64,000 nucleotides of DNA from Cricetomys ansorgei (GCA_026225945.1 JAMJFZ010001868.1:5525501-5589500); one strand, 5' to 3'. Shown: positions 1 through 13,040, numbered from the stretch's first letter. Numbers and translations: made by a program. Notes: generated by a model from the letters alone, not told the origin.

Positions 1-970
1 ATAGAGTCAGCTTGGCCTCTGTAGTTTACGTGGTGAGTCCCAGGCTAGACAAGCATACATAGAGAGATTCTGACTCAAAGGACAGAACCAGAGACAGATG
101 CAAGAAATTGACAGGATACAGATGAGATACACAGTGTGAAAGTGACATAGGAAAGCTGAATGGTGCAAACCTGCTATTGGAGGAGATTTTATTCTAACAT
201 AATCTATATGTTTTAATTTTAACAGACTGAAAAACATTTAATGAAATTTATAAATCCATGTGATTTAATTTCAACAGGTTCTCAACTTATTAAAACGTTT
301 TAAAAACTCTAACTAGATCAACAAGTGAATAGCCAAGCAGAACCAAATCTCAGTATGGGCCACTTTAGAAGTCTATAGCAGTTTGCGAGCTTTACTTGAG
401 AACTATTACAAACACATACGTATACTTCAAAGTTTGGTCAAAACTACCTTAGGATTTGAAGGCCATTTTATTTTGTTTGTTCATTGTTGGTAGTTAATAT
501 CTGAGGCTCTGGTTTTTATTTTAAAGGTATCTATTGGAGAGACGTCATAACATTACAAGACAGGATATTTTATAGACCTACAATTGATATTCTACATAGT
601 TTATATTAAACCCCAATGTCTTGTTTAGTACCAATTAAATGATTATTTCAATTAGCAACAGGTTCTCTAAAACTGAAGCGAAGCAACGAATTGACTTTAC
701 CAGTTCCTCTCAGTAGTTTATTAACCAGGACAAGTAGCACTCACGGTTGAGGTAATGAAAAGCTGGCCAAGGGTTATTTGTAATGGTTACCTTTGAGACT
801 CAGAAAAAGGAATAAATTGACTTAAACCTGAAACACATACAGATATAAAGGTCATCCTCCTTCTAGTTGCACAAAGGGCCTTTGTTATTGTAATTAAAAT
901 AGGAACAAAGAGAAACAAAGAATCGTAGGTACACCTGGCCCTCCTTAGTTATCAGCTCTCCAAATCTGAC
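1..970. other. Unassigned AT-rich DNA
   Basis: I see no repeat family or coding signal that I can support here. Both strands have only short open frames with low-complexity composition. It is probably unique intergenic or intronic DNA, or repeats too old to recognise by eye. Confidence 0.5.

Positions 971-1002
<32 letters not shown>
971..1002. repeat. (TAG)n microsatellite
   Basis: About ten uninterrupted copies of the trinucleotide TAG, ending at TAATGG. One of its reading frames is pure TAG stop codons, so it is not coding on the + strand. It is a likely length-polymorphic marker. Confidence 0.95.
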
Positions 1003-1649
1003 ATGGAGCATGTAATGAAGCATCTTCCTCATAAAATATGTATCCTTATACTCCTCTACGTTTGCCAACAGGAATTAGGTTTGTAGCCTAGGTTTATGAG
1101 CCATGAGCATAAAAATTGAAGTATGTATTTGGAAAAAGAAAACTGGGACTTGGGATGAATTTCTCAAGACCTCAGCAGAAAATGAGAAATGCTAGAGCTT
1201 AGATTCTTCAAAATCATTATCTCAGATAATGGAATAACTCTGATTCACAGTTTCAAATACTAAGTGTCTTGATCGAGAGGTCAAAATAGAGTCCACTCTT
1301 CAGACATCTAATGAGTGACAGCACCAGCCAAGTTTATCTGATCAAGGCTTTGGATCATCATGGTTGGAACACTGGCTTCCCACCACAGACAATACAAACC
1401 AGAAGACGATGCATGACCAGCTTTGGTTCAGACAAAGAGAACTAGAATAAAAAAGCAGGGGACACCAAGAACAGATGGCTGTGTCCCTAGGGACCTTCTA
1501 ACCCACATCCTTAGGGTTTAATTCACAGTGTAATCTCTTCTTTTTTTTTCTATCAGTTCCATATTCTTTAGTTTAGCGCTCCTGTGTTTGCTTACCACAT
1601 GCTACTTCTCTGCTAAATTATGATCAAGTAAAGTAGCTTTTGCAGAAAT
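1003..1649. other. Unassigned DNA
   Basis: No recognisable gene or repeat was found between the TAG microsatellite and the AT hairpin. Confidence 0.45.
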
Positions 1650-1689
1650 TTTAATATATATCTTTAGTATAACTAAGATATATATTAAA
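1650..1689. repeat. AT-rich inverted repeat (hairpin)
   Basis: A 15-base arm at 1650-1664 is perfectly complementary to 1675-1689. The short central loop (1665-1674) can add three more pairs. It is almost pure A/T, so it could extrude as a weak cruciform. No transposon end or terminator context is visible. Confidence 0.8.
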
Positions 1690-1859
1690 GATTATATTAG
1701 ACAAAAAGTGTCCATATTATCAATATTCTGACACATGTTCAATAATAGAACTTTATGTGAAACTCTAATGCTATCACATGTAATTTCATATTATATGAAA
1801 AAGTACAACCACACTAATATCAGCACAAGCAGCCATGATTTTCCTGATTAAGAAAATAA

Positions 1860-3005
1860 TTAGCCACAGACCCAGAGAGACTATACAACATGGAGGCCCC
1901 CAGTGAGAACACAGGGATATCCCTGGTAAAGGGGAAACAGAACAGACTGTGCAGGTGGGCTGCAGAAGGAAGGGAATGGGAAGAAAAGGGACCAGGTTGG
2001 GGGACAGGGATGGAGGTAGAGAATGTATGGAGAGATGACCAGAAGTGGAGTACATTTAGGAGGGAATCTGGATACCTAGGGTAGTGGAAACTCACTGTAA
2101 GCCATAATGGAGACCCTGGTGAGCATCTCTAGCAATGGTGAATGTGAAGTCAGAGCAAGCCATCTTCTGTAACCAGACAAGGCTACCAGTGGTGGTACTG
2201 GGACACCATTCCAGCCACAAAACCTTCGACCTACAGCTTATCCTCCCTATGAAATCTGCTGCAACAATGGAAGGGGAAAACTCCAGGCCAAAGGAAAGAA
2301 CCTAGTCTGCTCCTACAGGGTAGGCCAGGATTTAGAGACTGGATATCCAAATGATTTCTAATGATATCCTGTTCTACTCATAGATCAGTGCTTAGTCCAA
2401 TCTTCATCAGAGAGGCTTCCTCGGACAGTGGATGGGAGCAGATGCAGTGGCCAAGAGCCAAACATTGTGCAAAGCTCAGGAAACCCTGCAGAAGAGGGGG
2501 AGGAGGGACCAGAGGGGTTGAGGACATCAGGAGAACAAACCCCATGGAGTCATCTGACCATCATTCTTGGAATTCCACAGAGCCTGAATCAACAGATGTA
2601 GAACCTGCAAGGTCCCCTAGATATGTCTTGTGGTTGTCTGGGTTGGTGGTCTTGCAGAGATTCTACAGGCTGTAGTTTGTGTGGAGGGAACTCTGACATT
2701 TTTGCTTGCCCTTGGGACAGTTTTCCTATCACTGGGTTGCCTAGTCCACCCTTCATCTACATCTACGAATTAGTGGATTAGTTCCTGGCCTTTATCCATC
2801 TTGTTTTGCCCTGTTTGAGAGTAACCTTGATAGAACTGCTATTTTTAGGGAGAAGGTGTAAAGGTAGTGGTGGAGGAGGGTTAGTGGGGTCAGGGAGGGT
2901 AAACTTGAGAGAGATAGGAGATGGGCGTATATAGGAGGCGTCTGGAGAGGAGAAGGGTGTCGGAATGTATTATATGAGAGAAGAAAATAAATAATTTTTA
3001 AAAAG
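1860..3005 (+). mobile_element. Rodent L1 (Lx-type) 3' UTR
   Basis: This segment follows the long rodent L1 3' UTR in order. It begins with a purine-rich block (GGGACAGGGATGGAGGTAGAG near 2003). Next come the 'accttcgacctacag' stretch near 2223, the 'catagatcagtgcttagtcc' stretch near 2380, and the 'agatgcagtggccaagagcc' stretch near 2440. It ends in a G-rich block and an A-rich tail near 2985-3005. The direction is plus, so the tail marks the 3' end. No ORF2 remains, making it a 5'-truncated dead copy. The family is inferred from memory of the consensus, and the subfamily (Lx8/Lx9 or similar) is not resolved. Confidence 0.83.
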
Positions 3006-3009
3006 AAAT

Positions 3010-5495
3010 AATTAGATCAATATTCTTATGTAAAAATTTCATTATTATCCCTGTAGAGTATACATAATCTTGGCCTTTCACTAACAAGTTACCTTCATGA
3101 TAAATACTAATATTAATATCACAGTTGGAGAACTGTTCTCTGAATACACACAGCAGGTACATAAATTATAACCCAGTTTTGCTTTAAAATGTACTATTTT
3201 TTAATGAGTGTGTCCAAATTCACACTGCATAGGACTTGTTAAGGCCATAATTAAAGTACTTGTTCTACACTAAAAAGAGCATGCAATTCTGCATGGTATG
3301 CCATGGGTCAACTGTGAAAACCATTAAAGAAAATAACACTGCTAATTGGGCTAAATATGAGACAAGTAAAACATTTTTAAATGCCTGCTTTTATACTTCA
3401 CATTTAATTTAGCATTAAATAACTGCAGCAATGCAGGTGGCACATGGAACATCATTCTGGACTTCCACTTGACTCTATAAAATATAATTATACACCAACA
3501 AAGTGTTATGTTGACTCTACTGGTTTCAACTAGGGAAGGAAATTGATACAAACCTTCACTTAAAAAAATGAACTTTCTAGAATCCCAAAGATAGATTATT
3601 AAGTGTGTTTGTGTTTGTATCTTCACTTTTACTCTTGTGAAACATTAAATTAATTCGAATACTGAGTAGTTATGTGTCTTAAGTAGTGTAGCTTGTGATA
3701 TACATGCTATTTCCAAACCAAAAATAACCAAATTTTCTTCAATACAAAGTTATATCTATTACTTCAAAGGTAAATGATATTTCCTTATTGTTTTTGATAT
3801 TATTGTTTTTAACCCATCTATCTTGGAGACTAGTGTCTCTTCCTGGAATGTGTTGCTTATAGACATTGGTGTTCATATTTAAAGACTACATGACATTTCA
3901 GAAGCTAAACCACATAAAAAGAGGAGACACCCTGGCTTCTCTGCTGTGCTCACCCATCTTGACAGAGTCTATAAGCACATAGCATACTGCATTGAGTGTG
4001 GCCTCCTATAGAGTCTGCCATCTGCTGGCACAGTCCTCTTACCACGGAGTCATTGTTTCTGGTTTTGTTTTTCTCCTTTTTCCAAATGCACATTTTTCTA
4101 GAAGTTCTTGAAAAGAAACATTAAAGTGTGTGTTTCTAGCTGAGAATATGGAAAAACAAGTGATGCTGAAGTCTATCTTCTCTCCATCAGTCTTCAGTTT
4201 AATAACAGTTCCAGGATGCCATCTCATTTTGGTTCTCACAACTTAGTGATCTGGAACAAATCTTTCAGAAATGGAGTTGGGGTGGAGTTTACAGGAAATA
4301 ATGATAAAATTGGGTGGGAAAGATAGGGTAGGAAAAGCTTTCATAATGATAAGGATCTGAAAATCCTCTATAGTAGGGATGTGGGGTTGAACAAAACAGG
4401 ATGTCAGCAGGGAGTAACTCAGACCACCAAGAAGATTTGACAAGGCTTTGTCTAATCTAATGGGAAATCTGAAAGCATGGGATGCTCACTGCAAGAACAT
4501 CTCTCCAGGCAGGAAAACAAACAAACAAAAAACAGACCTCAGCATTCCTGGAATGCTCTGTCAACTAGTAGGAGAATCAAGGATAAATGATGTCCTTGGC
4601 CCAAAAGGTAAAGTGGATACTGAAAAAAGGAAGAGTTTGACAAAGCATACTATGTACCTTTTAATTGACCAGAATGTCACTTTTGGAAGGAAGAGCTGAG
4701 TGAATGTCGATGGCTGCCACCTTTGGAAGACTTCCACTCACATTACTAGAATTGACTGTTGCTGGGAGTAGTGTGTCCCATTTCCCCATATCAATGTGCT
4801 CCAGATACACTCACCTAATTAAGCATTCAAAGCACAACACAACTCTGAATATACACATTCCTGCTCAAAATGCCCACAATGATTTAATACTATAGGAATG
4901 TTAATAACTTATTATTTATCAAGCAAACATGACATTTTAAGCCATTATCTAATGCCCACCAAAACCTTGGCCTAATGGTTCCTTCTGGTTTATCCTAGAC
5001 ACAGTAATGATCAACAAAAAGAGAGCTCAGAGTAAGGAAAAGACATGCTTTGGGCTGCTGTTATCTTCTGTTCTTTGTTAACTATACAATATTACTCAGA
5101 TTGAACTCCTCATGAACAAAATTACAGTATCTCATATAGATAATATACATGTTAAGAGAGATAATGCTTTTAGATCAAAAAGCACTTAATGTATACTAAT
5201 TTTCTTTCCTTGTCTTTTCTTCTCTGCATGCATCCAACTAGATAAATTTTTATGTATTAAATGTATTTAATTCTTTCTCTGCTATCTTTCAAAAATATCA
5301 GCTACATGAAGATTTCCTAATCTATTCTCAGTTATAAAAATCTACCCTTTCCCTGAAGTCTTATATCTCTCTCCCTTTCAGAACAGCACATGCAAATGTT
5401 CATCTAAAACTAAAACTGAATCTAGTTTAAGGAGATATTTACCAACTATATGTATCATGCTTACTACTGTACCCATTTGTTTTGCTTTATTCTTT
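3010..5495. other. Unassigned DNA
   Basis: About 2.5 kb with no gene that I can support and no clear repeat. A short A/C-rich run at about 4515-4535 is the only low-complexity patch noted. Open frames are short and unremarkable. Confidence 0.4.
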
Positions 5496-5499
5496 TTCA

Positions 5500-5717
5500 G
5501 AAGATTTTAATTTTATTTTTAATTGTGTATATTTGTGTATTTATATGTGGTTATGTGCCCATGAGTGCAGGTACCTGTGGAAGCAAAAAGGGTATTGCTG
5601 AGGGTATTGGATACCTTGAGTTACATGTGGTTATGAGCCACCATGTGGTACTGGGACCTGAAATGGGGTTCTCTATTAAAACAGTGTGTGCTTTTAATCA
5701 CTGATCCATCTTCATGT
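5500..5717 (-). mobile_element. B2/B3-type SINE
   Basis: Read on the minus strand it starts with a tRNA-derived head ('gatggatcagtgattaaaag' at the right edge, matching GATGGCTCAGTGGTTAAGAG). It runs through the 'accacatggtggctcataaccacatgtaa' body and ends in an A/T-rich tail at the left edge. Length is about 215 bp, as expected for B3. It is strongly diverged, so it is an old copy. Confidence 0.8.
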
Positions 5718-7185
5718 TTTATTCTCATTATTCATTTATTCTCATTTATTCATCCATGTTTTATTCTCAGAATAAGTAAATTCTGGAGTCAAAGTCAGTC
5801 TATTGCATTGATCGGCATGTAGATGTAAGTAATAGAGCTTCTATCATGAGATCTGTCATAGAAGATTCTGTAAATAATAATAGTTGCATAACATTTTCCA
5901 GGGAAATAAAAGCTAACAATGCAATCAGATTATTGAATGAGGATGTAAGGATATGTCCATGTATGTATGATATGTGTATGATATGTCCATCAAAGGTAAT
6001 TATGGAAATTTTTGATAATCACTTCTCTATGACATTGGTGTAAAATGCCATAATAATGAATCTGGAAGACTCGGTCATCCTTTACATTATTTATTAAACA
6101 AATATTGATGTACTGGCAAAACTGAGTCTCAGGCCTAAGAATAACTTTCAGTAACTCTCTTGTCTTCATTTCCAGCCTGATCTGTCTACTCCTATCAGAC
6201 TTCCCTCTCAATCATGGAGACATATTATCCACGTGCCAGTGAACTAACACTGTTTCCTCTTATAAATTCAGATTTGTCCATTATCTCACTTTCATTTTGA
6301 TCCTTATTCAAAGATAGATAGATCTTCTTACAAAAAGAAATGCTTTCACATTTATTCTGTTCTCTTATTATTTTTCCCCATATACTTTTAATTAGCAAAA
6401 TAATTTACATGTAAGTCTTGAAATTGGTGGGTCTTTTTTTTTCTTTCTTGGAATATTCCTTCAAGAAGGGAATGGACAGTCTACTGTCTTCAGCATTCAG
6501 AACAGGTCCTAGCAGCCAAGAAATGTAATTTCTATAGACTGCGTAAATAATGATATTCTAAAGATAACACCTTGGATCTCTACCCCCTACCATTCTCCAT
6601 CAATTTCATAGCTGATATTTCACTCATTAGGTGTTTTTGGAACGGTGAGAGGAATGTAGGAAATGACAATTCTGTTATTGTTTTTATAATGTAAAATTCC
6701 AGGAAGCATTAAAAGTGTAAACTATCAATATCTACAGCAAGACACAGTATCAGATCTCCCTGAAATCATAACTGGACTTTCCCTATCCCTAGAATGCCTT
6801 ACATAGGGTGCAGCACTAGCATGAGACATAGCTATTTAACAGAGACAAAGAAACTCATGTTATTTTAAAACAATATTTAGTTATGATTGGTAGAGGAAAG
6901 ATAATAATAAAGAGTCTAAAAGATTTTGCAAATAATGAGACTCTTTAAGTACTTGTAATATGTAAAATAAATTAAAAAATTATTAATAATCTATTGATTC
7001 TATATATGTCTATCATCTATTACCTATCTAGCTATCATAAGTCTGTGTCTCCAAGTGACAATAAAAATGCACAAAAAAGATATAAATTATCATTAAGTTG
7101 TTTAGTGCAACATTGTGTTCTCTTTTTCATTATAAAACTGTTTACTACAATTTTTTAAAGACAGTTTTTTTCATTTTTAAAGTTT
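5718..7185. other. Unassigned AT-rich DNA, possible L2/MIR debris
   Basis: There is no gene. The stretch near 6085-6115 ('tttattaaacaaatattgat') and that near 6450-6545 weakly resemble MIR/L2 3' ends, too weakly to call. A run at 6960-7030 is AT-rich low complexity. Confidence 0.35.
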
Positions 7186-7189
7186 ATAT

Positions 7190-7770
7190 ATTTATATTTA
7201 TAATTTAAAAATTTCAAACATATAGAAAATGAAATAGGATCATACCTAAACTCTCCCACCTACAACTCATTGTATATTTACCCCAACATATACCTCTCTA
7301 AGCTTCCTGGATTGTTTTTTTTAATAACCCACTACATCTACTTAGAGACACCTGTACATGCATGGGTGTGAAGCCATCTAGAGCATGGGAAACCAACCAG
7401 TGACCACATCATAAATAAAGAATGGTTATCCTCTCTCCCCCAGGATCTATCCACTGTTAATAACTCCTTGGTATGGGAGAGAGCTAGGATATCATCTACC
7501 CCATCTATTTTGGGATTTCAGCCAGCTTGCTCTTGTTCAGGCTTTGTGAAAGTAACCAAAGTTGCCAAGAGATTTGATTGTGATAACTATGTCATGTCCG
7601 GATGACAGCATTCCACAGCATCCTTCCCAGTATCCAGATTACATACACACTTTTCTGCTTCTTCTTCCCAGACATTGCATTTAAGGCTGAACACTGAGTC
7701 TCTTGTGTCCAGAACTTTGACCATTTATATTTCTCTCTATTGATTTCTATCCACAGGGAGAAAAAAAAAA
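7190..7770 (-). mobile_element. Rodent L1 3' UTR fragment, minus strand
   Basis: Read on the minus strand this follows the rodent L1 3' UTR: 'gacatgacatagttatcaca' from 7597 leftward, then 'tgaacaagagcaagctggct', then 'ccatgctctagatggcttca' near 7365. The T-rich left edge near 7145-7190 would be the 3' end. The A-run at 7759-7779 lies at the junction with the opposed fragment. There is no ORF. Confidence 0.65.
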
Positions 7771-7799
7771 AAAAAAAAAGGAAAAAAAGCCTTCCTTTA

Positions 7800-8150
7800 T
7801 TTTTGCAGTAGACAGATACCATTACAGAAAGCCACAACAGAACAAAATTCAGGGAATAACTGATTGAGAGGTACCCAGCCCCAATTAATGCAATTTAAAC
7901 ACATGCCCTTACCTAAGGAACATCATAAAAGAGTGTGCAGAAAGATTGTAAGACCCAGAAGAGCAAGACATCTGCTGCAAGATTGTGTCTTCTACATTTG
8001 ATATGGAAGATGCACCCATGCAATCTCAGCGATATGATCACATAATCAAGACCTTCACAAGGACAACACCAGTTGCCATGCCTACATGAATAGGGAAATA
8101 TCAGAAGGCCTCATCAGTACATGAAGAGCTAAAGGTAATCAATGATTGAG
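7800..8150 (+). mobile_element. Rodent L1 3' UTR fragment, plus strand
   Basis: The plus strand carries 'gcagaaagattgtaagaccc' near 7938, the 'gatatggaagatgcacccat' stretch near 8000, and 'caaggacaacaccagttgcc' near 8057. These appear in the order seen in rodent Lx 3' UTRs. It lacks the 3'-terminal part and has no A-tail. It lies next to an opposed L1 fragment that covers partly homologous sequence, so two separate insertions are more likely than one inverted element. Confidence 0.7.
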
Positions 8151-8195
8151 ATCATTCTACATTGTGTGGCTAATAGTGAAGTTAATCTGGCTTCC

Positions 8196-8312
8196 TTTTT
8201 CATTTTTGAAAGAGGATCTTGCATTGGAGTTACAACTGGCCTCAAACTCACAGCAAACTCTTCAATTTCAGCTTCTCAAATGCTGGAATTGGTAAGCTAC
8301 CATACCAAGCTT
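8196..8312 (-). mobile_element. B1-like SINE, old
   Basis: On the minus strand it gives the 7SL-derived B1 pattern. The right end resembles 'gcttggtatggtagcttacc', followed by 'aattccagcatttgagaagc', then 'gtgagtttgaggccagttg', with an A-rich end at the left. It is about 115 bp and highly diverged, possibly a PB1/B1F-age copy. Confidence 0.72.
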
Positions 8313-9535
8313 ACTCTAGTTTTCTTATAATTTATTTAATTCTCTTATAATTTATTAACCTGTAGAAAATGATCAGTACATTTACAGCAAAAGTATTATT
8401 AAATCAGTCATTTGCCATCAGTGTCTAAGCAGATTATGACTGTATGCATCCCAAGGTGCACATTCTCAATCTTAAATATCCACACACTGACATTACTTCT
8501 TCTTATTCTAGTTTCACAGATTATACTTAAATAATAAACATCTTTCTACTTCACTCTCTAACCTACACTGTCTCATAATTTAAAATTTTGATTACAGCTT
8601 AAGAGAATATGCTTTCAACAAGAGTTTTTGGTTATTTACTTTGTTTCTTCTTTCTCACATTTATTTTATCTATTCTACCAAAAATGTTGTAAGATTCTAA
8701 TAATTCTAAAATTTTGCTTTAAGTTAAGGATGATTGTCATGAGCTTTAATTTTTCACTTCCTGCTTTATGGAAAAAGAAAAAAAAGAAAAATTAAGCATT
8801 ACAAACTACAACAACAAAAGAGTAAATAATTCTATCTTTAAGTTCAACAGAGTCTTACATCTCCATTTCCCCCACCTGCTGTCAGGTTTCCCAGAAGTGG
8901 TATCAAATGAAAAGGAAAAAAAAAGTGTACTAAAGTTCTTACACTCCATATTCCATTTTTAGATAATTGCAAAGTATTTAGATATTTGTTAGACTCTGAG
9001 TAACTTATGACAGTATGCTTAAGCCATGTGAGAAAATAAATAACCACTGATCCAAAAGTATAAAATTGCCATAAAATTCACTTCCTGTGTTTAGAAGAAT
9101 ATTTTTAGAAAAATTTATAATGGTAATAAATCACACACTATTGTACTAATTTTATAGACATATTGGTGACATATTGTACTTAACACAATTTTAAAGGTAT
9201 TAATTTCAAAGAAAGACATATTTAAAAATTCAAATCCCTTTAAACCAAAAACATAAAAGGAGTTAATGCTTAAACTGTGTCTTGTCCTCTACTACACTAT
9301 AATGCCTCTCCACCCTTTAAAGATAAACTAATCCGAACACAGTTGTATTTTAAAAATAAGGAAGGCGTTGAGGACAATACAGTGTGGCAGGACTTGGGGT
9401 CAGATAGCAGATGGAACTATGGGTGGAGTCTTTGCCATTGTCTTGTTCTCCCTTCTCCTCCATCATTATCAATGTACAGGAACAGAGGCAGCTGGCACGG
9501 AACTAACAACAAACATGTTAAATATCTATGTCCCA
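8313..9535. other. Unassigned DNA
   Basis: AT-rich sequence with no gene or confident repeat. Confidence 0.4.
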
Positions 9536-9536
9536 G

Positions 9537-9780
9537 AAGGAGAGATGACTCAGTAGGAAAGAGGATGAGGACCTGGATTTGGATCAAGAAATCTCTCAAA
9601 GGTGCCAGAAGCCATGTGTGCCTGTAACTCCGGAGTAAAGGGGAGAGGGGAGACAAGGAGGGGGATAGAAACTGGAGACCTCCAGGCTTGCTGGCCAGGC
9701 AGCCAAAAACGTTAATCCCTAAGTGCTGTGAAAGGTCCTACCCCAAGGGCATAAGAGCAAGAGCAATAAAAGAAGCTGTC
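9537..9780 (+). mobile_element. B4-type SINE (tRNA head plus B1-like body)
   Basis: The head at 9539 reads GGAGAGATGACTCAGTAGG, a decayed tRNA-like box A. A 'gtgtgcctgtaactccggag' block near 9616 follows, then 'aggcttgctggccaggcagcc' near 9684, both typical of the rodent B4/RSINE group. A degraded tail with AGCAATAAAAGAAG ends near 9775. Confidence 0.7.
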
Positions 9781-9789
9781 TAAGTTCAG

Positions 9790-10335
9790 TATCAATTTTC
9801 TCTTATACGTTGTACATATGTTTTCAAATAAATTCTGTCATCTGGTGTCATCACAATGAAAGGAAGCATGGAAGTTAAAGAAAGTTGTGTCTGGCATGAT
9901 GAGATCTGTGAACACACAAATGCTACTAATGTTAGATGTTCTGGGTTTTCTTTCCTGTTTTTGTAATTATGGAACAGGGGAAAGCAACATATGAGGAGAT
10001 AGAAATGCTGGCGTCAGCATTCTTTACGGTAATCTTGAGCACTACCACAGCATCTATATAGAAGGGAAAAGTGACTTGGAATTTTTACCAAATCCAGAAG
10101 GATTTAACAAGGTCATGGTATGCCCCCTCTTAAAGTGACATGCTTCTTGTACCAATTTGAAAATAAACATTTCTTAAAATGTCAAGTAGGATCCCTATCT
10201 AATTAGCAGCTTAAAAAGTATTTCAATAAAAGCTAATGTCTGAAGGCTGTACATTATAAATGTCAAAAATTAACCATGCATGTACAGGTATGTCTATAAT
10301 GAGCTAACTTTGAATTTTTGGGGTACGCATGCAAG
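9790..10335. other. Unassigned DNA
   Basis: No gene or confident repeat identified. Confidence 0.4.
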
Positions 10336-10339
10336 TGAC

Positions 10340-11612
10340 CTAGCTGGAGCATATGAAAATCTACTTTTAAGTTCTTAAGAATACTTGGTACGTATTTCCA
10401 TAGTGGCTGGATGAACTCACATTTCTACTGGCTGTATCTAGATGAAATTCTTCCCACCAATTCTCACTATTATTTCTATTGTTTGTTTTTATGATAGTCA
10501 TTGTTTCAGAAATGAGATGGGCTCTCATTGCAGCTGTAATTTGCATTTCCCTAATGGCTAAAGATGTGTTCATGCGGTCGTTTGGCACTGGTGTTTATTT
10601 ACTCAAAATGTATCTGCTCATCTAATGGTTCTATTTCTAATTTGTGGGAAAGTATCCATACTGACTTTCATAGTGGAAATACATTCACACCAGCAGTATA
10701 TCCCTAATCATTAAGTTGATTGCTCTTTTCCTGCTTAACTTTTTGAGTTACTGAAATGGTCTAGATATATTAACTCACAGGATGAATAACTGCACATATT
10801 ATACTCTCCTGTGCACCAGTCCATCTCGTTACTCTTTTGATTGTTTCATTTGTTCAGAAGCTATTTAATCTCACATAACCCCATCTCTCATGTCTGAATT
10901 TCTTTTCCTTGCCTGCTGGGTTTCTCTTCAGAAAAATTATTGCCTATTCTGGGATTTTTGAAAACTTTCTTCCCTCTAATAGCTTCAAATTTTCCAGCAT
11001 TAGGAATTAAGGTCTTTGATCCTTTGGAAGCTGATCTCTGTACAAGCTGAGAGATAGGGACCATCATTCATTTTTCTACCTGTGAATGCCCAGTTTCCCA
11101 GCAGCACTTGTTAAAGAAGCTATCATTTTCCAAAGGCTTTTGGCACTTTCATCAACAATAAGATGGCTGGCGCAGTATGGCCTTCTACATCTTCTGTCCT
11201 AGGATGCGTGTGGTTTTGTGACAGTTCAGTGCTGCTGTTATCACCTTGGCTCAATAGTATGTTCGAAGTTAGGTATTGTGGTAGCAGTGTCATTCCTCTT
11301 CTTACTTAGGATAGTTTGTATTTTTAGGGTTTTGCTTCCCAGATAATTGTTTTATGGTTCTGCTAAGAATGTTATTAGAATTTTTCATGTGTAGTATAAA
11401 TAATTTGTAGAGCTTTTTTTTTTTTTTTGGTAAAACATACATTTCACAATATTTAATTGAACGAAGCACAAACATGGGAGATCACTCCCCTGTCTAGTAC
11501 CTTCTTCAAGTGTTTTGTAGTTTTTATATAAGCTCCTCTAACATAGTTGGTCAAGTTTATATTTAGGTATACTTTTGTGGCGATTGTAAATGAAATTTTT
11601 ACCTAACTTCTT
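10340..11612 (-). mobile_element. Ancient L1 (L1M-like) ORF2 3' end plus 3' UTR
   Basis: In reverse orientation the segment follows the familiar mammalian L1 order. The left part (10340-10900) carries 3' UTR pieces. Then comes 'gaaaaattattgcctattct' near 10932, 'ggaattaaggtctttgatcc' near 11003, the stretch around 11080-11180 equivalent to the ORF2 carboxyl end (in consensus, the slot before 'mini-insertion' of the pre-terminal exon), and 'ttggtcaagtttatatttagg' near 11547. Many stops and indels break the frame. It is an old dead copy; the exact L1M subfamily is unresolved. Confidence 0.75.
11404..11429. repeat. Poly-T run
   Basis: A T-rich homopolymer run (about 16 T with GG following) inside the old L1. 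It is low complexity, with no RNA polymerase III gene upstream. Confidence 0.7.
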
Positions 11613-11768
11613 AGAAAAGCTACAAAAGTTTGGTGCTTCAGGGAGAAGTAAGTATAACCTTCAAGATCAAAGCATTCCTGATGCATAATTTGTGAATTTT
11701 ATCAGCAAGCTCATCTCATTTCTGAAGCATACAATTTCCATTCTGTTTGTTTGATCTACTGCATTAGG

Positions 11769-11805
11769 CTTCCTTCCTTCCTTCCTACCTTCCTTCCTTC
11801 CTTTC
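11769..11805. repeat. (CCTT)n microsatellite
   Basis: Tetranucleotide CTTC/CCTT repeats with one interruption (CCTACC). It is a polypyrimidine tract on the + strand. Confidence 0.9.
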
Positions 11806-11809
11806 TCTA

Positions 11810-13040
11810 TTCCATAACACACTTAGCTCTGTATTTTATGTAACAAAAAGAAGCAGTTAAAAGTTTAGCTTATTCCCCACAATACAGTATATGACAGAAA
11901 TCAGGAAACAAGATATTCAATCATCTTTCCTCAACATTCCTTAACAAACCTATTTATATTATTGATGAACTTCAGTGCATCAAAGAGAATCAGGGAACCA
12001 AATGCAAAAGGCTGAGTCCCAGCCAGCACTCCTTTGCTCATTGTCCTGTAGTAAGGCCTCACCCATGCTTTTACACTATTTTGTAGCACAGAAGGGAGTA
12101 GTTAAAAAAATCAATAAATACCTCAGGAATTCATCTGGAACAGACTATGTTATGGGATATTTTATAATTATGGAATCATACTCCTGTATGCTGTTTAGGG
12201 TAAGGGTGCTTCCTGATGCCTTGCAGCATGTAAATGATTCACTTCCTACCTGTTAATGCCTCTGTGCTAAAAACAATGGAGTACCCACCAAGATCTCCAT
12301 ATGAACAGGCCATTTGTTTACCTTAATGCAGATGAAGGTTCCCTATCACCATCAATAGTCTGCAGCAAGGTGATCAGAGAAGACTTTGACTCACCCTCAG
12401 CTTGGACACCCGCCTTGATAGGCAATGTCTGCTGGCAGACCTTGAGAAGGGTTAGGTTCCATTCATTTGTATAATGAAGGCCTGGTGGAGAGAGGTAGGA
12501 GTTTTAAATGAATAAAGCACCTAGCGGCTGAAGCAAAAAGGAATGAGGAGAGAGGAGCAGAGATGGGCTGGATAACCATGAGGAGAGTGGTGTGAGGAGC
12601 CTATGGAATGAGAGCTCTGCCTAAACCACCTGGGTATTGCATCCCTGAGAGTTGTCATGGCTCGTTATTAATATATCACTGGTGAATTAAAAAAATAATA
12701 CTTTAACAAGGCTAAGTGCTTTATAATGCATGTTAGCACTTACTATATAGAATTATTTTCTATTTTAGTATCAATTTAAAAGTAAATTTTATCAATAGTA
12801 CAGATATGGAGAAAAGTTTACAATTTGGATGTAGAAATGATTACTTTAAACACCATAGACAACCAGAAATTAAAGGACTGATAAACTAAAACTCTACCAA
12901 TTTATAAATGAAAATTTATAAAATTTTATAAAAAATCAAAAATTCAAAGAATGGTCCCTTCTAGACACAAAATGCTGCTCCCAGAATTCATGGGCTCCTA
13001 ATTGAGAATTCCAGTTCCTTTTTCAGAATACTTCCCAGTG
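11810..13040. other. Unassigned DNA
   Basis: There is no gene. The part around 12890-12960 is AT-rich low complexity. The rest may include unrecognised LTR debris, but I have no specific match. Confidence 0.4.

Noticed and set aside
9537..9780. Pol III or short RNA gene
   Set aside because: It matches a decayed B4-type SINE.
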